DNA from: a virus | DNA: 64,000 nucleotides | Reading direction: 5' to 3' (one strand) | IMG/VR virus record: IMGVR_UViG_3300003690_000011 | Location: 1-64,000 of that record | Shown here: in pieces, positions 15,492 through 22,983 of the stretch | Layout: every line of letters begins with the position of its first letter | Numbering within the stretch: position 1 is the stretch's first letter | Notes under the pieces: generated by a model | The model's input: only the letters and a program-made list of their open reading frames with translations | What the model was told of the DNA's origin: nothing | Database searches by the model: none | Made by a program: the position numbers and the translations under genes

Positions 15492-16178
15492 CTATTTAGC
15501 TGCTGCCTTCTTCTTCCTTGCGGCGGCTTTCTTTCTTCTCCTCTCAAGCCTTGCCTCGTCCCAGAACGCCTTCCCTGGTACTCCTCCACTTCCTTTTCCT
15601 GTCTCTCTTTGTCTTGCTTCGCCAGGGTGTTCACCGTAATCAGGATCGTATCTCTCGCTGTCTGGGCCTGGGGGACCTCTTCTTTCTGCAAGAACACTTC
15701 CAATTCTTTGGTACTCAGTCCAATCTCTCATTTTACGACGCGGATTGGCGATCCTTCTTTTTCTATCCGCTCTTTGTTTTTTTGTCTCTGCTGGGTAATG
15801 TGTTTCTGTTCCACCCTCCGTTCCAGGACCAGTACCCGCTGGTCTAGCTGGCTCGTTCCCCGTTTCCTGGTGGGCCTGTCGCCCTCCCCCACTGGATGGT
15901 CTTGTTGGTTTCACCCTTCTCCCATGAACTTCCGTTAAAGCTTGTACATATTTATTCATTTTTAATTCGATTCCTTCCATTGATACATCTGGATCGAGGT
16001 AAGTAGGTTTCCTTCTTTTAGGTTTTTGAGGAGCAGCACCCGCTCTTTCCTGCCTAACTACCCGCGTTGTTTGAGCTAGTGATGACCCTGGCCTAAAGGG
16101 TTTTGGCGGTTTAACCTGAGGTAATTTTAATCTTTCCACTAAATATTTACCTATTCTTTTATTTTCCTGATGTGTCAT
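15492..16178 (-). CDS. Basic disordered protein with two leader-like motifs
   Basis: 228 residues, rich in Arg, Lys, Pro and Gly, with a GC-rich coding region unlike its neighbours. It begins M-T-H-Q-E-N-K-R-I-G-K-Y-L-V-E and carries a second copy, M-R-D-W-T-E-Y-Q-R-I-G-S-V-L-A-E, near residue 145, itself starting with Met. Both fit I-G-x-x-L-x-E, the leader/cleavage pattern of the proposed internal proteins, so it looks like an in-frame fusion of two such genes. The C-terminus is a Lys/Ala run. It lies between gp13 and gp14, starting 9 bases after the gp13 stop. No domain recognised. Confidence 0.5.
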   Translation of the reverse strand: MTHQENKRIGKYLVERLKLPQVKPPKPFRPGSSLAQTTRVVRQERAGAAPQKPKRRKPTYLDPDVSMEGIELKMNKYVQALTEVHGRRVKPTRPSSGGGRQAHQETGNEPARPAGTGPGTEGGTETHYPAETKKQRADRKRRIANPRRKMRDWTEYQRIGSVLAERRGPPGPDSERYDPDYGEHPGEARQRETGKGSGGVPGKAFWDEARLERRRKKAAARKKKAAAK

Positions 16179-16186
16179 AATAATTT

Positions 16187-17074
16187 TTAGAAAGTAGTGA
16201 AGACTGGGGGTTCTTCTATTTCAAAGAGAAGTTCCTCTTTTAGTTTCTCTTTATCTTGTACACTTTGTTGAATAAGAGCTTGTCCATTTAACTGCGCTCC
16301 TCCTCCTGGGGAGGGGAGGGTAGCATACTTCCCTCGAATTTCTCCTAAAATACCCATAGATGCCGCAAGCGCATATCTCTGTATCCAATTTTTGTAATAT
16401 GGATGTAATGTAGCAGCATCTAACGCCCTGTACACTAAAATAACGATTTGGCTACTTAGTACAGGAGTAGGATATAGCTGGAGAACATTTCCATTTATAA
16501 GATCCCAAGCCCCTTCTTGGCTTAAAACTTTTCTCATCATTTCTAGATGAGTCTGTAACAAGTAGAAATCAGAAACACTAAAATTACTAAAGAGAAAATT
16601 ATCTTGAAAATACTTGATAAAGAAATCAAACTCCAAAGTTCCAGCCATACTTTGAAGGCTCAATAAACTCTTCTTGTAAACCACATAACTTAAATTATAA
16701 GCAATATGCATTGGAAGAACATAAGCACCTACGCCCGCTGAACACTGAAAAGAAGCTACCTGCGTAGTCCACATAGGAGCGTGATAATCTAGATTAGTAA
16801 TGGCTTCATCTATCGCTGTTTTTAATTGATAATCCGTAAGCTCCACCCTTACCACAGGATGGCCCAGGCGAGCGAGCACGAAGTCTCTAATGGTCTCTTC
16901 AAATATAGTTAACTCAACAGGATCAGCAAATGTCATAGTATTCAATTTACTACTATCAATTGCTGTGGAATATATATCGGTATTCCCTAGGTATCTACCT
17001 CCATAAGTTCCAAAGGTATCACCATACCCCATTAGTAGGGGGTCTACTCTAGGTGCTGCTGCTAGGGGTGGCAT
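16187..17074 (-). CDS. 13: Neck protein gp13-like
   Basis: 295 residues (T4 gp13 is 309). The diagnostic region is I-R-D-F-V-L-A-R-L-G-H-P-V-V-R-V-E-L-T-D (about 65-84), followed by Q-L-K-T-A-I-D-E-A; later L-Y-P-T-P and I-L-V-Y-R-A-L-D match the family. It binds the portal and, with gp14, completes the head for tail joining. Its first 26 bases overlap the small gene upstream. The Shine-Dalgarno is weak, so coupling is likely. Confidence 0.82.
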   Translation of the reverse strand: MPPLAAAPRVDPLLMGYGDTFGTYGGRYLGNTDIYSTAIDSSKLNTMTFADPVELTIFEETIRDFVLARLGHPVVRVELTDYQLKTAIDEAITNLDYHAPMWTTQVASFQCSAGVGAYVLPMHIAYNLSYVVYKKSLLSLQSMAGTLEFDFFIKYFQDNFLFSNFSVSDFYLLQTHLEMMRKVLSQEGAWDLINGNVLQLYPTPVLSSQIVILVYRALDAATLHPYYKNWIQRYALAASMGILGEIRGKYATLPSPGGGAQLNGQALIQQSVQDKEKLKEELLFEIEEPPVFTTF

Positions 17075-17291
17075 TTATACTCTTTTTTTCTACTCTTTTA
17101 TTAAAAGTCTTTTTTATAGATAAACTTTTTCTCTTTACTCTGATCAATTTTTCTTTTTCAGAAATTAATTCTAAATGTCTCGATTGAATAGTTACATCTG
17201 ATTCAAATAATTCCCCTGGTCTAATTTCAATTATTTCATTTTTGATATGAAGTAGCATATTCCATCTACATTTACTTCTGTAGGTATACAT
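17049..17291 (-). CDS. Small basic protein between capsid and neck genes
   Basis: I favour ATG 17291 (80 residues) because AGAGGA stands about 6 bases upstream; a TTG at 17297 is the only longer option. The segment I-I-E-I-R-P-G-E-L-F-E-S looks like a small beta module comparable with the 58-residue protein at 13592. The C-terminal half is Lys/Arg/Ser-rich. It is the first gene after the capsid terminator-like hairpin and overlaps gp13. Function unknown. Confidence 0.5.
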   Translation of the reverse strand: MYTYRSKCRWNMLLHIKNEIIEIRPGELFESDVTIQSRHLELISEKEKLIRVKRKSLSIKKTFNKRVEKKSINATPSSST

Positions 17292-17324
17292 AAACAATCC
17301 TCTACTGTATATAGGAAGGGAAAA

Positions 17325-17355
17325 GGGGTCAGAGGATTTATTTTCCTCTGACCCC
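17325..17355 (-). terminator. Terminator-like hairpin after the major capsid gene
   Basis: Perfect 12-base-pair stem (GGGGTCAGAGGA / TCCTCTGACCCC) with a 7-base loop, 27 bases past the capsid stop. On the minus strand it is followed by TTTTCCC. Probably attenuates transcription into the neck genes or protects capsid mRNA. Confidence 0.7.
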
Positions 17356-17381
17356 CTGTAAAACTTCTTACCTACTTCAGA

Positions 17382-19043
17382 TTACCGTGGTACAGCAGTA
17401 CCATTAATAGCAGTATTCTTAGAGAAAGGTGAGTAGAGGTAGTTAGCAGTAGGACCAACGATCCTAATAATGCGATAGTACCTGTTATATGGCTCAAGTG
17501 TTACCTTACCATAACGAGTGAGAATACCCTTCCTAGGCTGGAAGGTCTCAGGATCAACTATGGTGGGTAGCTGCTGGAGTGGGATGTATGGAGCGTAGAC
17601 AAAGCCTGTGTCCATAGCATTGGCACCCTTATAGCCAACCATAATTTCGTCTTGAGGATACATAGGATCAACAAACAGATCGTAACGACCCATAAATTTA
17701 CCCCTGTATTCAATACTGTTCTTACCCATATTAGTAGGACCATCCTTAGGCATTACGCCTCCCTCAAGTTTTGCAGCACTCTCTAGGAGAGAAGCTACAA
17801 GAGGAGAAGTGACAAGCCAACTGCCAGGACCACGCATAGTTGTGCGATAAATATCCTGCGAAGCAAGGTTAATAACCGCAAGCAGGTTAGCATACACTTC
17901 GCCAACGTGACGAGGATACATACCAACAGTTTCTTGACTGAAATCACAAATAAAGACGTTTGATTCTCCTGTATGTTGAGACACCGATTGAGTCGCTCCC
18001 GTCCCCTCAGCACCGTCGAAATCGTAGGTAAACTGGTTAGGAACAAAAACACCTGTGCTTGTGCCATCAATAATACCTGGGAAGGTATTGGGTCCACCCA
18101 TCGTAATATAATCGCTATCCATTAAATTAAGATTAACACCACCAAGGTTAGTGTTGTGCATTCCGTAAGCAATCATACGAACATCTTCGATAATTTCACG
18201 ATCAATTTCTAAAGCTAGTTCTTTAGAAAGAAGCTCAGTAAGCTCTTTCTCAAGATCAAGGTTGTGATATGCTTTCAGATCTTGAGAAGCCTCAAGAGTC
18301 CAAAGACAACGCATCTTACGAGTGTTAGCAACAACTGCTTCTTGCTCAATGTGGAAGGTCATTTCTGGAATACCAGTTCCAGTCAGACGCTCACCAGCAG
18401 AGAGTTGCCAGCCCTGTACTGACGAAGTATTAGGCCATGCAGCAATTCTACCACCCATAGTACCAGAACCAGCACCAGCACCAAACTGTGTGACACCAGA
18501 ACCAGCTATGACGTTCGAAACATCGAAGCCGCTTACGGCTGTATCTCCGTCAAGACCATCACCAGTACCTGTACCTTGATCAATACTAAAAGTACCCGCA
18601 CCAGGAAGCGAGTCCGTCGCCGCTGCCTGTCCAACCGTGTTCGCGGTTGAACCAATAGCAGAAGCTGTTAAGCCGCGATAAGTAAGTTGAAACTTACTGT
18701 ACACATTCTGGATTGTGCTTCCATATGCTCTGTCGTTACCAATATAAAATACTTGGCTAACTGGGCCTTGCATAGGCTGAACTCCAACAATACTGTTGGC
18801 AATAAGTTCGGGGTATACTCGGCGTACAAGAGGGAAAGCGAATTTTTGGAAAGTACCTAGCTGACCAGTTGTGGTGGTAGCAGCAGTAATAGCCTCATTC
18901 ATCTTATCCTCTACAATAGACTTAGCTTGATTCTCTAGGAGTTGAGCAGTTACTCTACGAGTATAATCACTATCAATACCCTCTAGTACTGGCTCCCACT
19001 TCTGAACAAGCTCTTCATCGTGTAAATACATTCCTGTGTCCAT
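17382..19043 (-). CDS. 23: Major capsid protein gp23
   Basis: 553 residues (T4 gp23 521). V-R-R-V-Y-P-E-L-I-A-N-S-I-V-G-V-Q-P-M and the S-Q-V-F-Y-I segment after it are the gp23 signature. Further on, I-N-L-A-S-Q-D-I-Y-R-T-T-M-R-G-P-G and K-G-I-L-T-R-Y-G-K match. The first 60 or so residues are the expected propeptide; K-M-N-E/A-I-T-A (about residue 49) is a candidate protease site before the mature N-terminus. Residues about 140-210 are a Gly/Ser/Thr-rich insertion. Shine-Dalgarno AAGGA precedes ATG 19043. Confidence 0.95.
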   Translation of the reverse strand: MDTGMYLHDEELVQKWEPVLEGIDSDYTRRVTAQLLENQAKSIVEDKMNEAITAATTTTGQLGTFQKFAFPLVRRVYPELIANSIVGVQPMQGPVSQVFYIGNDRAYGSTIQNVYSKFQLTYRGLTASAIGSTANTVGQAAATDSLPGAGTFSIDQGTGTGDGLDGDTAVSGFDVSNVIAGSGVTQFGAGAGSGTMGGRIAAWPNTSSVQGWQLSAGERLTGTGIPEMTFHIEQEAVVANTRKMRCLWTLEASQDLKAYHNLDLEKELTELLSKELALEIDREIIEDVRMIAYGMHNTNLGGVNLNLMDSDYITMGGPNTFPGIIDGTSTGVFVPNQFTYDFDGAEGTGATQSVSQHTGESNVFICDFSQETVGMYPRHVGEVYANLLAVINLASQDIYRTTMRGPGSWLVTSPLVASLLESAAKLEGGVMPKDGPTNMGKNSIEYRGKFMGRYDLFVDPMYPQDEIMVGYKGANAMDTGFVYAPYIPLQQLPTIVDPETFQPRKGILTRYGKVTLEPYNRYYRIIRIVGPTANYLYSPFSKNTAINGTAVPR

Positions 19044-19070
19044 AATAAAATAATTCCTTTTTGTAATCTA

Positions 19071-19709
19071 TTAAGAGTTGGAGAAAGGCATGAACCTCAT
19101 GACCTCATCTGTTAAGAACTGATTTCCACCAGTCCTTTCTTCGTTAATCTCCCTGTCTGCGTTGGAGATAATAACAGCTTTTTCAGATGAGACAAATGCC
19201 TCGTCCTTGGAAGCCTCTAAATCCTCAACTTCTTCAACAAGTTGAGTGTTAACACTTTCTAGATCACTAATATGAGATTCGAAAAGAGATGCTTTATTAT
19301 CTAGTACTTTTAAAGTACCCTGTAATTTCTCGTTCTCTTCAACCAGTCTATTAACTTGGTCAACGAGAACATCAAACTCCTCTTGGAGTTCAACTTGATT
19401 ATCGGTCATTTCCGATAGAGCATTTTCCTCATCCTTATCAGAGAGTTCAAGCGACATTAAAGTTCTTACTGATTCGAATAGTCTAGCATTTCTAAACACT
19501 TCATCTTCTTCGGATAGTTCCGTAAGAGCTTGTTCTTTTAATTGATCAATTTTAGTTCTTAAATATCCATTTACTTTAGCTTCTAAAAGTGATACTTTCT
19601 CTTCTACCTGCTCATTTATAGTAGAATCCACCAACTTGAAAATTTCTTCAACGGTAGACTCATCCAAACCCTCAGGTAGTATCTCTGCAATTGTTTTTAT
19701 ATTACTCAT
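19071..19709 (-). CDS. 22: Prohead scaffolding core protein gp22-like
   Basis: 212-residue acidic, coiled-coil protein directly upstream of the capsid gene and downstream of the protease, the position of T4 gp22. Heptad-like stretches occupy about residues 30-75 and 115-180. L-P-E/G at residues 11-14 is a candidate leader cleavage site; several other L/I-x-E tripeptides would let gp21 degrade it. It has its own candidate late promoter at 19734-19758 and Shine-Dalgarno AGGAG. Confidence 0.78.
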   Translation of the reverse strand: MSNIKTIAEILPEGLDESTVEEIFKLVDSTINEQVEEKVSLLEAKVNGYLRTKIDQLKEQALTELSEEDEVFRNARLFESVRTLMSLELSDKDEENALSEMTDNQVELQEEFDVLVDQVNRLVEENEKLQGTLKVLDNKASLFESHISDLESVNTQLVEEVEDLEASKDEAFVSSEKAVIISNADREINEERTGGNQFLTDEVMRFMPFSNS

Positions 19710-19733
19710 TAGTTATAAGTCTCCTATGCATAA

Positions 19734-19758
19734 GTATTTACTACGCTTAGTAAATAAA
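19734..19758 (-). promoter_or_regulatory. Candidate late promoter before gp22
   Basis: Minus strand reads TTTATTTACTAAGCGTAGTAAATAC. The same TTTATTTA...TAAATAC arrangement recurs at 22931-22956. T4 late promoters are a -10 box TATAAATA recognised by gp55; TAAATAC about 25 bases before the gp22 start may be the equivalent. Confidence 0.4.
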
Positions 19759-19785
19759 TTTATTTTTTTTTTAAAAATGTAGGCG

Positions 19786-20532
19786 CTAATTATTTTTTCT
19801 TAGATTTTCGCAAGAGGATACATAACGTTCAGCTAACAACTTGCCTATTCTTCTGTATTCTGTCGATTCGAAAGAACCGAACTTCTTTTTAAACATAAGT
19901 TTTTCACTCGCGGCGGTCTCCTGCGCACGCTCCGTCCATCGACCCTCCCCCCTGCGCCTTTTAATAAATTTTGCTAGTTCATCCCTGCCTGCTTGAAGTT
20001 CTGGTTTCTCCCCCGCACGCCGTGCAAGCCTCAACCGCCCACGCTGCCGCCGCCGAGCGTCTCGGGATCGGGGCCCAGGAGCACGATATCGTGATTTTGG
20101 TGTTGGTGTTCCTGTTGGTTCTGATTCTGGTGTTGAATGCCAACTTGGTAGTGATGTTTCTGTTGATGTTTCTGTTGATGTTGGTTTTGGTTTTGGTTTT
20201 GGTGGTGGTGTTTCTGTTGGTGGTGTTTCTGTTGGTGATGTTTCTGTTGGTGTTTCTGTTGATGTTTCTGTTGATTCCGGGTCTGGGTCTGTTGTTGGTG
20301 TTCCTGTTGGTCCGGGTGTTCCTCTGGGTCTGGGTTTTCCTCTGGGTCTGGGTTTTCCTCTGGGTGATAGCGGCCCCCTAGGTTTTCTAGGCTTCGGGAC
20401 CCTCGCAAGCGCCCCTAAGTATCGAAATTGTGCTGCTCCGCGTCGAGCTAGAGTATGGGGGCGAACTTGTCGATCCCTACCACGTAAAGTAGATTCAATC
20501 CTCTCAATTAGTAATTCTAACCTATTCGTCAT
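19786..20532 (-). CDS. Disordered Pro/Thr/Arg-rich protein ending in a leader-like motif
   Basis: 248 residues. The Arg/Pro-rich N-terminal part is followed by R-G-K-P-R-P repeats and then P-T-E-T-x repeats (about residues 55-135), with a Lys/Arg-rich C-terminal part. Near the end, M-F-K-K-K-F-G-S-F-E-S-T-E-Y-R-R-I-G-K-L-L-A-E (split: 'STEYRRIGKLLAE') repeats the leader pattern found at the N-terminus of other core proteins, as though a second leader gene was fused and decayed. The start overlaps the gp21 stop (TAATG). It lies between protease and scaffold, where T4 has none. Likely a prohead core or internal protein. Confidence 0.45.
   Translation of the reverse strand: MTNRLELLIERIESTLRGRDRQVRPHTLARRGAAQFRYLGALARVPKPRKPRGPLSPRGKPRPRGKPRPRGTPGPTGTPTTDPDPESTETSTETPTETSPTETPPTETPPPKPKPKPTSTETSTETSLPSWHSTPESEPTGTPTPKSRYRAPGPRSRDARRRQRGRLRLARRAGEKPELQAGRDELAKFIKRRRGEGRWTERAQETAASEKLMFKKKFGSFESTEYRRIGKLLAERYVSSCENLRKNN
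20100..20366. repeat. Low-complexity tandem repeats inside the 248-residue gene
   Basis: Degenerate GTTTCTGTTGGT-type repeats over about 200 bases encode P-T-E-T and related units. At 20321-20365 there are two and a half perfect copies of an 18-base unit encoding R-G-K-P-R-P. This is a slippage-prone region, so length may vary among relatives. Confidence 0.75.
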
Positions 20533-21461
20533 TAGACTGGAGTGATGCCCCTTCTACGTGCGTTCTGTGCAGTAGTGAGAGGAGCATTCCGTAAACCCTG
20601 TCTATATCTACGCAACTTTTTGTCTCGGTCAAACTTACTTTCCACATGAGGCTCAACATCAGGAGCCTGTTCTCTTAATCTTTCGCTAACTACTTCAGCA
20701 AGTCTATGCCAATGATCATCATCACGAACAAGTTCCATAGCTTCAGAGTTTACAGTTGCTTTTTCTCTTCGTGCAAGACGATCTTTGTTGGCTCTAGCTC
20801 TATCGGCCTTTCTCTCTGCGGCTGTATCACCTTTTCCTGCCATAGCTTCTTCAACCCAAGGCTGATAGGCTTTACGCATTCTAGACTCAAGCATAGTAAC
20901 AAAGTTACCTTCTTTTTGTAATTTATTTTGGGTCTCTCTAGCAAACTTGGATTCAGTGGACTCCGCAAGACCAGGGTAAGCTCCTCTAGTTGAAGGATCA
21001 GCAACTAGATCAAAGGTAACTAATTTAAAATCTTCATTAACAATTTTTTGTCCTGTGTGATCTTCCGAAAGAGTGCCCATTCCTCTAGATGATATACCTA
21101 TCTTTACCCCCCCATTAATTAATGCTTGAGCAGTAAGACCAGCGGGAGTTTTAAGAATTTCTGCTTCACCAATAACTTCATTCCCTACCATCTCTAGTTT
21201 AGTTAGTAGGTGTGAAGCATTAGAAAGTTTTACAGTCTCATTTTGTGGATGATCAAGCTCTCCACACAATCGACGTTCTTTAATTAGAGGTTGCAATTTT
21301 TTAATCTGTCCTTCTAACACAGCAGTAGGATAAATTCTTCCATTATTATTAGCTTCCATAGCTCTTTGGAAAGTACCCCTAATTTTCATTACCCCACCTT
21401 TAGTACCCTCATTAATAATTTGTAAATTTTCTATAACAAATACGTCTTGTAATAATTGCAT
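20532..21461 (-). CDS. 21: Prohead core protease gp21
   Basis: 309-residue serine protease that matures the capsid. Catalytic triad candidates are H71 in G-E-L-D-H-P, S124/S125 in I-G-I-S-S-R-G-M-G and D151 in V-T-F-D-L-V. The N-x-N-G-R-I-Y-P motif at 39-45 is also typical. G-L-A-E/S at 164-168 is a possible autocleavage site, after which the tail is charged and disordered. It heads the protease-core-scaffold-capsid block. Its specificity (L/I-x-E) is what makes the leader motifs in neighbouring small proteins meaningful. Confidence 0.92.
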   Translation of the reverse strand: MQLLQDVFVIENLQIINEGTKGGVMKIRGTFQRAMEANNNGRIYPTAVLEGQIKKLQPLIKERRLCGELDHPQNETVKLSNASHLLTKLEMVGNEVIGEAEILKTPAGLTAQALINGGVKIGISSRGMGTLSEDHTGQKIVNEDFKLVTFDLVADPSTRGAYPGLAESTESKFARETQNKLQKEGNFVTMLESRMRKAYQPWVEEAMAGKGDTAAERKADRARANKDRLARREKATVNSEAMELVRDDDHWHRLAEVVSERLREQAPDVEPHVESKFDRDKKLRRYRQGLRNAPLTTAQNARRRGITPV

Positions 21462-21462
21462 T

Positions 21463-21909
21463 TTATTTTCCCTTATCTAATCTACCGTCAGCGCCACCGA
21501 TCCCTCGTTTTCGTCGGATAGTTCTACTGCCATATTTTTTGGCTAATTTATCCGAACCCGATCCATACCTGAGCATTGTGCGTGCAGCATGCTTTTTAAT
21601 ACTGGGAAAAGAGGCCGAAGGAGTTGCGCTTCCTTTAGTGAATCCTTTTGCAATCTTTCCTCTGCCACTTTTTGCTCCCCATTTCCCTTTAGAAGTAACA
21701 TATAATCTACCTGCGGCCTTTGTTGACCAGATTTGCCCGTAGTAAGTTTGTCCTAATGCATGCTTTATACTTTTATAAGTTTTTACTCTCCCTTTTTGTG
21801 TTTGAGTTACTTCCTTCTTAGCTCCTTCTCTAGAGGTGTATTTTTTTCTACCTTTAACACTCCCCCTCTTAGCCTCCTCTAAACATGCAATAGTTTCAAC
21901 AAGATTCAT
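21463..21909 (-). CDS. Basic prohead core / internal protein (148 residues)
   Basis: Very Lys/Arg/Gly-rich throughout, with an N-terminal leader M-N-L-V-E-T-I-A-C-L-E-E/A-K-R-G that fits the L-x-E/A cleavage pattern. It starts within one base of the upstream stop and is followed at once by the protease gene. Position corresponds to the small core proteins gp67/gp68 of T4, but those are not this basic; a DNA-binding internal protein is an alternative. No domain recognised. Confidence 0.5.
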   Translation of the reverse strand: MNLVETIACLEEAKRGSVKGRKKYTSREGAKKEVTQTQKGRVKTYKSIKHALGQTYYGQIWSTKAAGRLYVTSKGKWGAKSGRGKIAKGFTKGSATPSASFPSIKKHAARTMLRYGSGSDKLAKKYGSRTIRRKRGIGGADGRLDKGK

Positions 21910-22424
21910 TATCTAGATATTCTACGTCTAATAGACTGGCGCAATATATTTTTTGTACTAAAATTACTAGGTAGGGTAGCCTTGCGAGCAGAAGGATATC
22001 CTTTTTGACGAGATACCACACCTTCTCCAGATTCTCCCGCTAAATTAATGCCTACCTGACCACTCCCCGTGGTTGCAGCGGTCATTTCTGATAGGAGTTC
22101 CTTTACCTCTCTAAGTAAAACAATAAGTTCCTCTACACCCTCTTCGGATAAAAGAGTGGGTTTAGGAGCTTCCTTTTCTTCTTCAGAATCCGTCCAAACT
22201 AATTGAGGAATTGCATCTACAGGAGGTGTGTCCTGTGGATGAAATGCTTCTCCTAGAATTTCCCTCATCATTGAATCAGGTACTTGTGTGCCGCGTATAT
22301 CTTTTCCAGCAGGCGCAGCCGTAGGATTAGATGTAGTAGTAGAATGAAGTGATGTCTTTCCTTCCGAGATACTCTTTACCTCATTCAGAATTAAATTTTC
22401 TGCGAAATCTGCTATATTATTCAT
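21909..22424 (-). CDS. Prohead core-associated protein (171 residues)
   Basis: Starts M-N-N-I-A-D-F-A-E-N-L-I-L-N-E-V-K-S-I-S-E/G-K, giving a leader-like helix ending in I-S-E/G. A second segment, V-P-D-S-M-M-R-E-I-L-G-E/A-F, holds another candidate site. The centre is acidic, with a helix (E-L-I-V-L-L-R-E-V-K-E-L-L), and the C-terminus is Arg-rich. Abuts the 148-residue gene (end/start share 21909). Presumably a core protein cut by gp21; the T4 counterpart is uncertain. Confidence 0.5.
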   Translation of the reverse strand: MNNIADFAENLILNEVKSISEGKTSLHSTTTSNPTAAPAGKDIRGTQVPDSMMREILGEAFHPQDTPPVDAIPQLVWTDSEEEKEAPKPTLLSEEGVEELIVLLREVKELLSEMTAATTGSGQVGINLAGESGEGVVSRQKGYPSARKATLPSNFSTKNILRQSIRRRISR

Positions 22425-22440
22425 TAGAATAAAAGACTAC

Positions 22441-22887
22441 TTATTCCTCTTCTAGATCGCCTAGAAGAATATCCTGAAGGGCAGCGTCAATAACTTGATC
22501 AACATCTTCTTCATCTTCATTTAATGAAGAAAGACGATCAATTAGGCTTAGGATAATATCCATGTGCTCTACAAGACGCTCTTCATCAATAGCTTCATCT
22601 AGTTGAGAGGTGCAAAGGGGGCATACGTGGATAGCTTCTTCCTCAAGCTGCTCGCCATCACCGTCATATTCGGTGTGTGCAAAATCGGGGCGACTTTCAG
22701 ACTCATCACCTTTATTGCCTCCATACTTTTGTCTCTCACTCCGCTTGGACTTTTTCTTTTTAGCCTCATCAATCTGCTCTGATTCTCCAGCTACTTTAGC
22801 TTCTGAAAGAACAATACCAATCTTACTCCAAGCAGCAGACTCTAGAAGTAGATCACGAAACTCATCATTCAATTTGAAATTTTGCAT
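22441..22887 (-). CDS. Prohead core protein with leader and CxxC (148 residues)
   Basis: I take ATG 22887 because AAGGA lies 8 bases upstream; an in-frame TTG at 22941 is less likely. The leader A-A-W-S-K-I-G-I-V-L-S-E/A-K-V-A-G-E matches the I-G-x-x-L-x-E family. Next comes a Lys run, an acidic middle, a C-P-L-C pair and an acidic helical C-terminus (D-V-D-Q-V-I-D-A-A-L-Q-D-I-L-L). It is the first gene of the prohead block after a candidate late promoter. Likely core scaffold component, analogous in position to T4 gp67/gp68. Confidence 0.5.
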   Translation of the reverse strand: MQNFKLNDEFRDLLLESAAWSKIGIVLSEAKVAGESEQIDEAKKKKSKRSERQKYGGNKGDESESRPDFAHTEYDGDGEQLEEEAIHVCPLCTSQLDEAIDEERLVEHMDIILSLIDRLSSLNEDEEDVDQVIDAALQDILLGDLEEE

Positions 22888-22930
22888 ATCATAAATCCTT
22901 TTTTCTTTTTGAGATGTCTTATCTCTACCT

Positions 22931-22956
22931 GTATTTAGCAAAGTTTACTAAATAAA
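22931..22956 (-). promoter_or_regulatory. Candidate late promoter before the prohead-core operon
   Basis: Minus strand reads TTTATTTAG, then TAAACTTTG, then CTAAATAC, matching the element before gp22 with one base difference in spacing. It is about 45 bases upstream of the first core gene, in one of the few intergenic gaps. Confidence 0.4.
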
Positions 22957-22983
22957 CTGTTTTTATTTTATTTTTTGCGAGGA

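Noticed and set aside
19971-20381. Plus-strand open frame rich in Leu/Val that looks like membrane helices
   Set aside because: Artefact of reading the P-T-E-T repeat DNA on the other strand; no plausible start region, and hydrophobic runs follow the repeat exactly.
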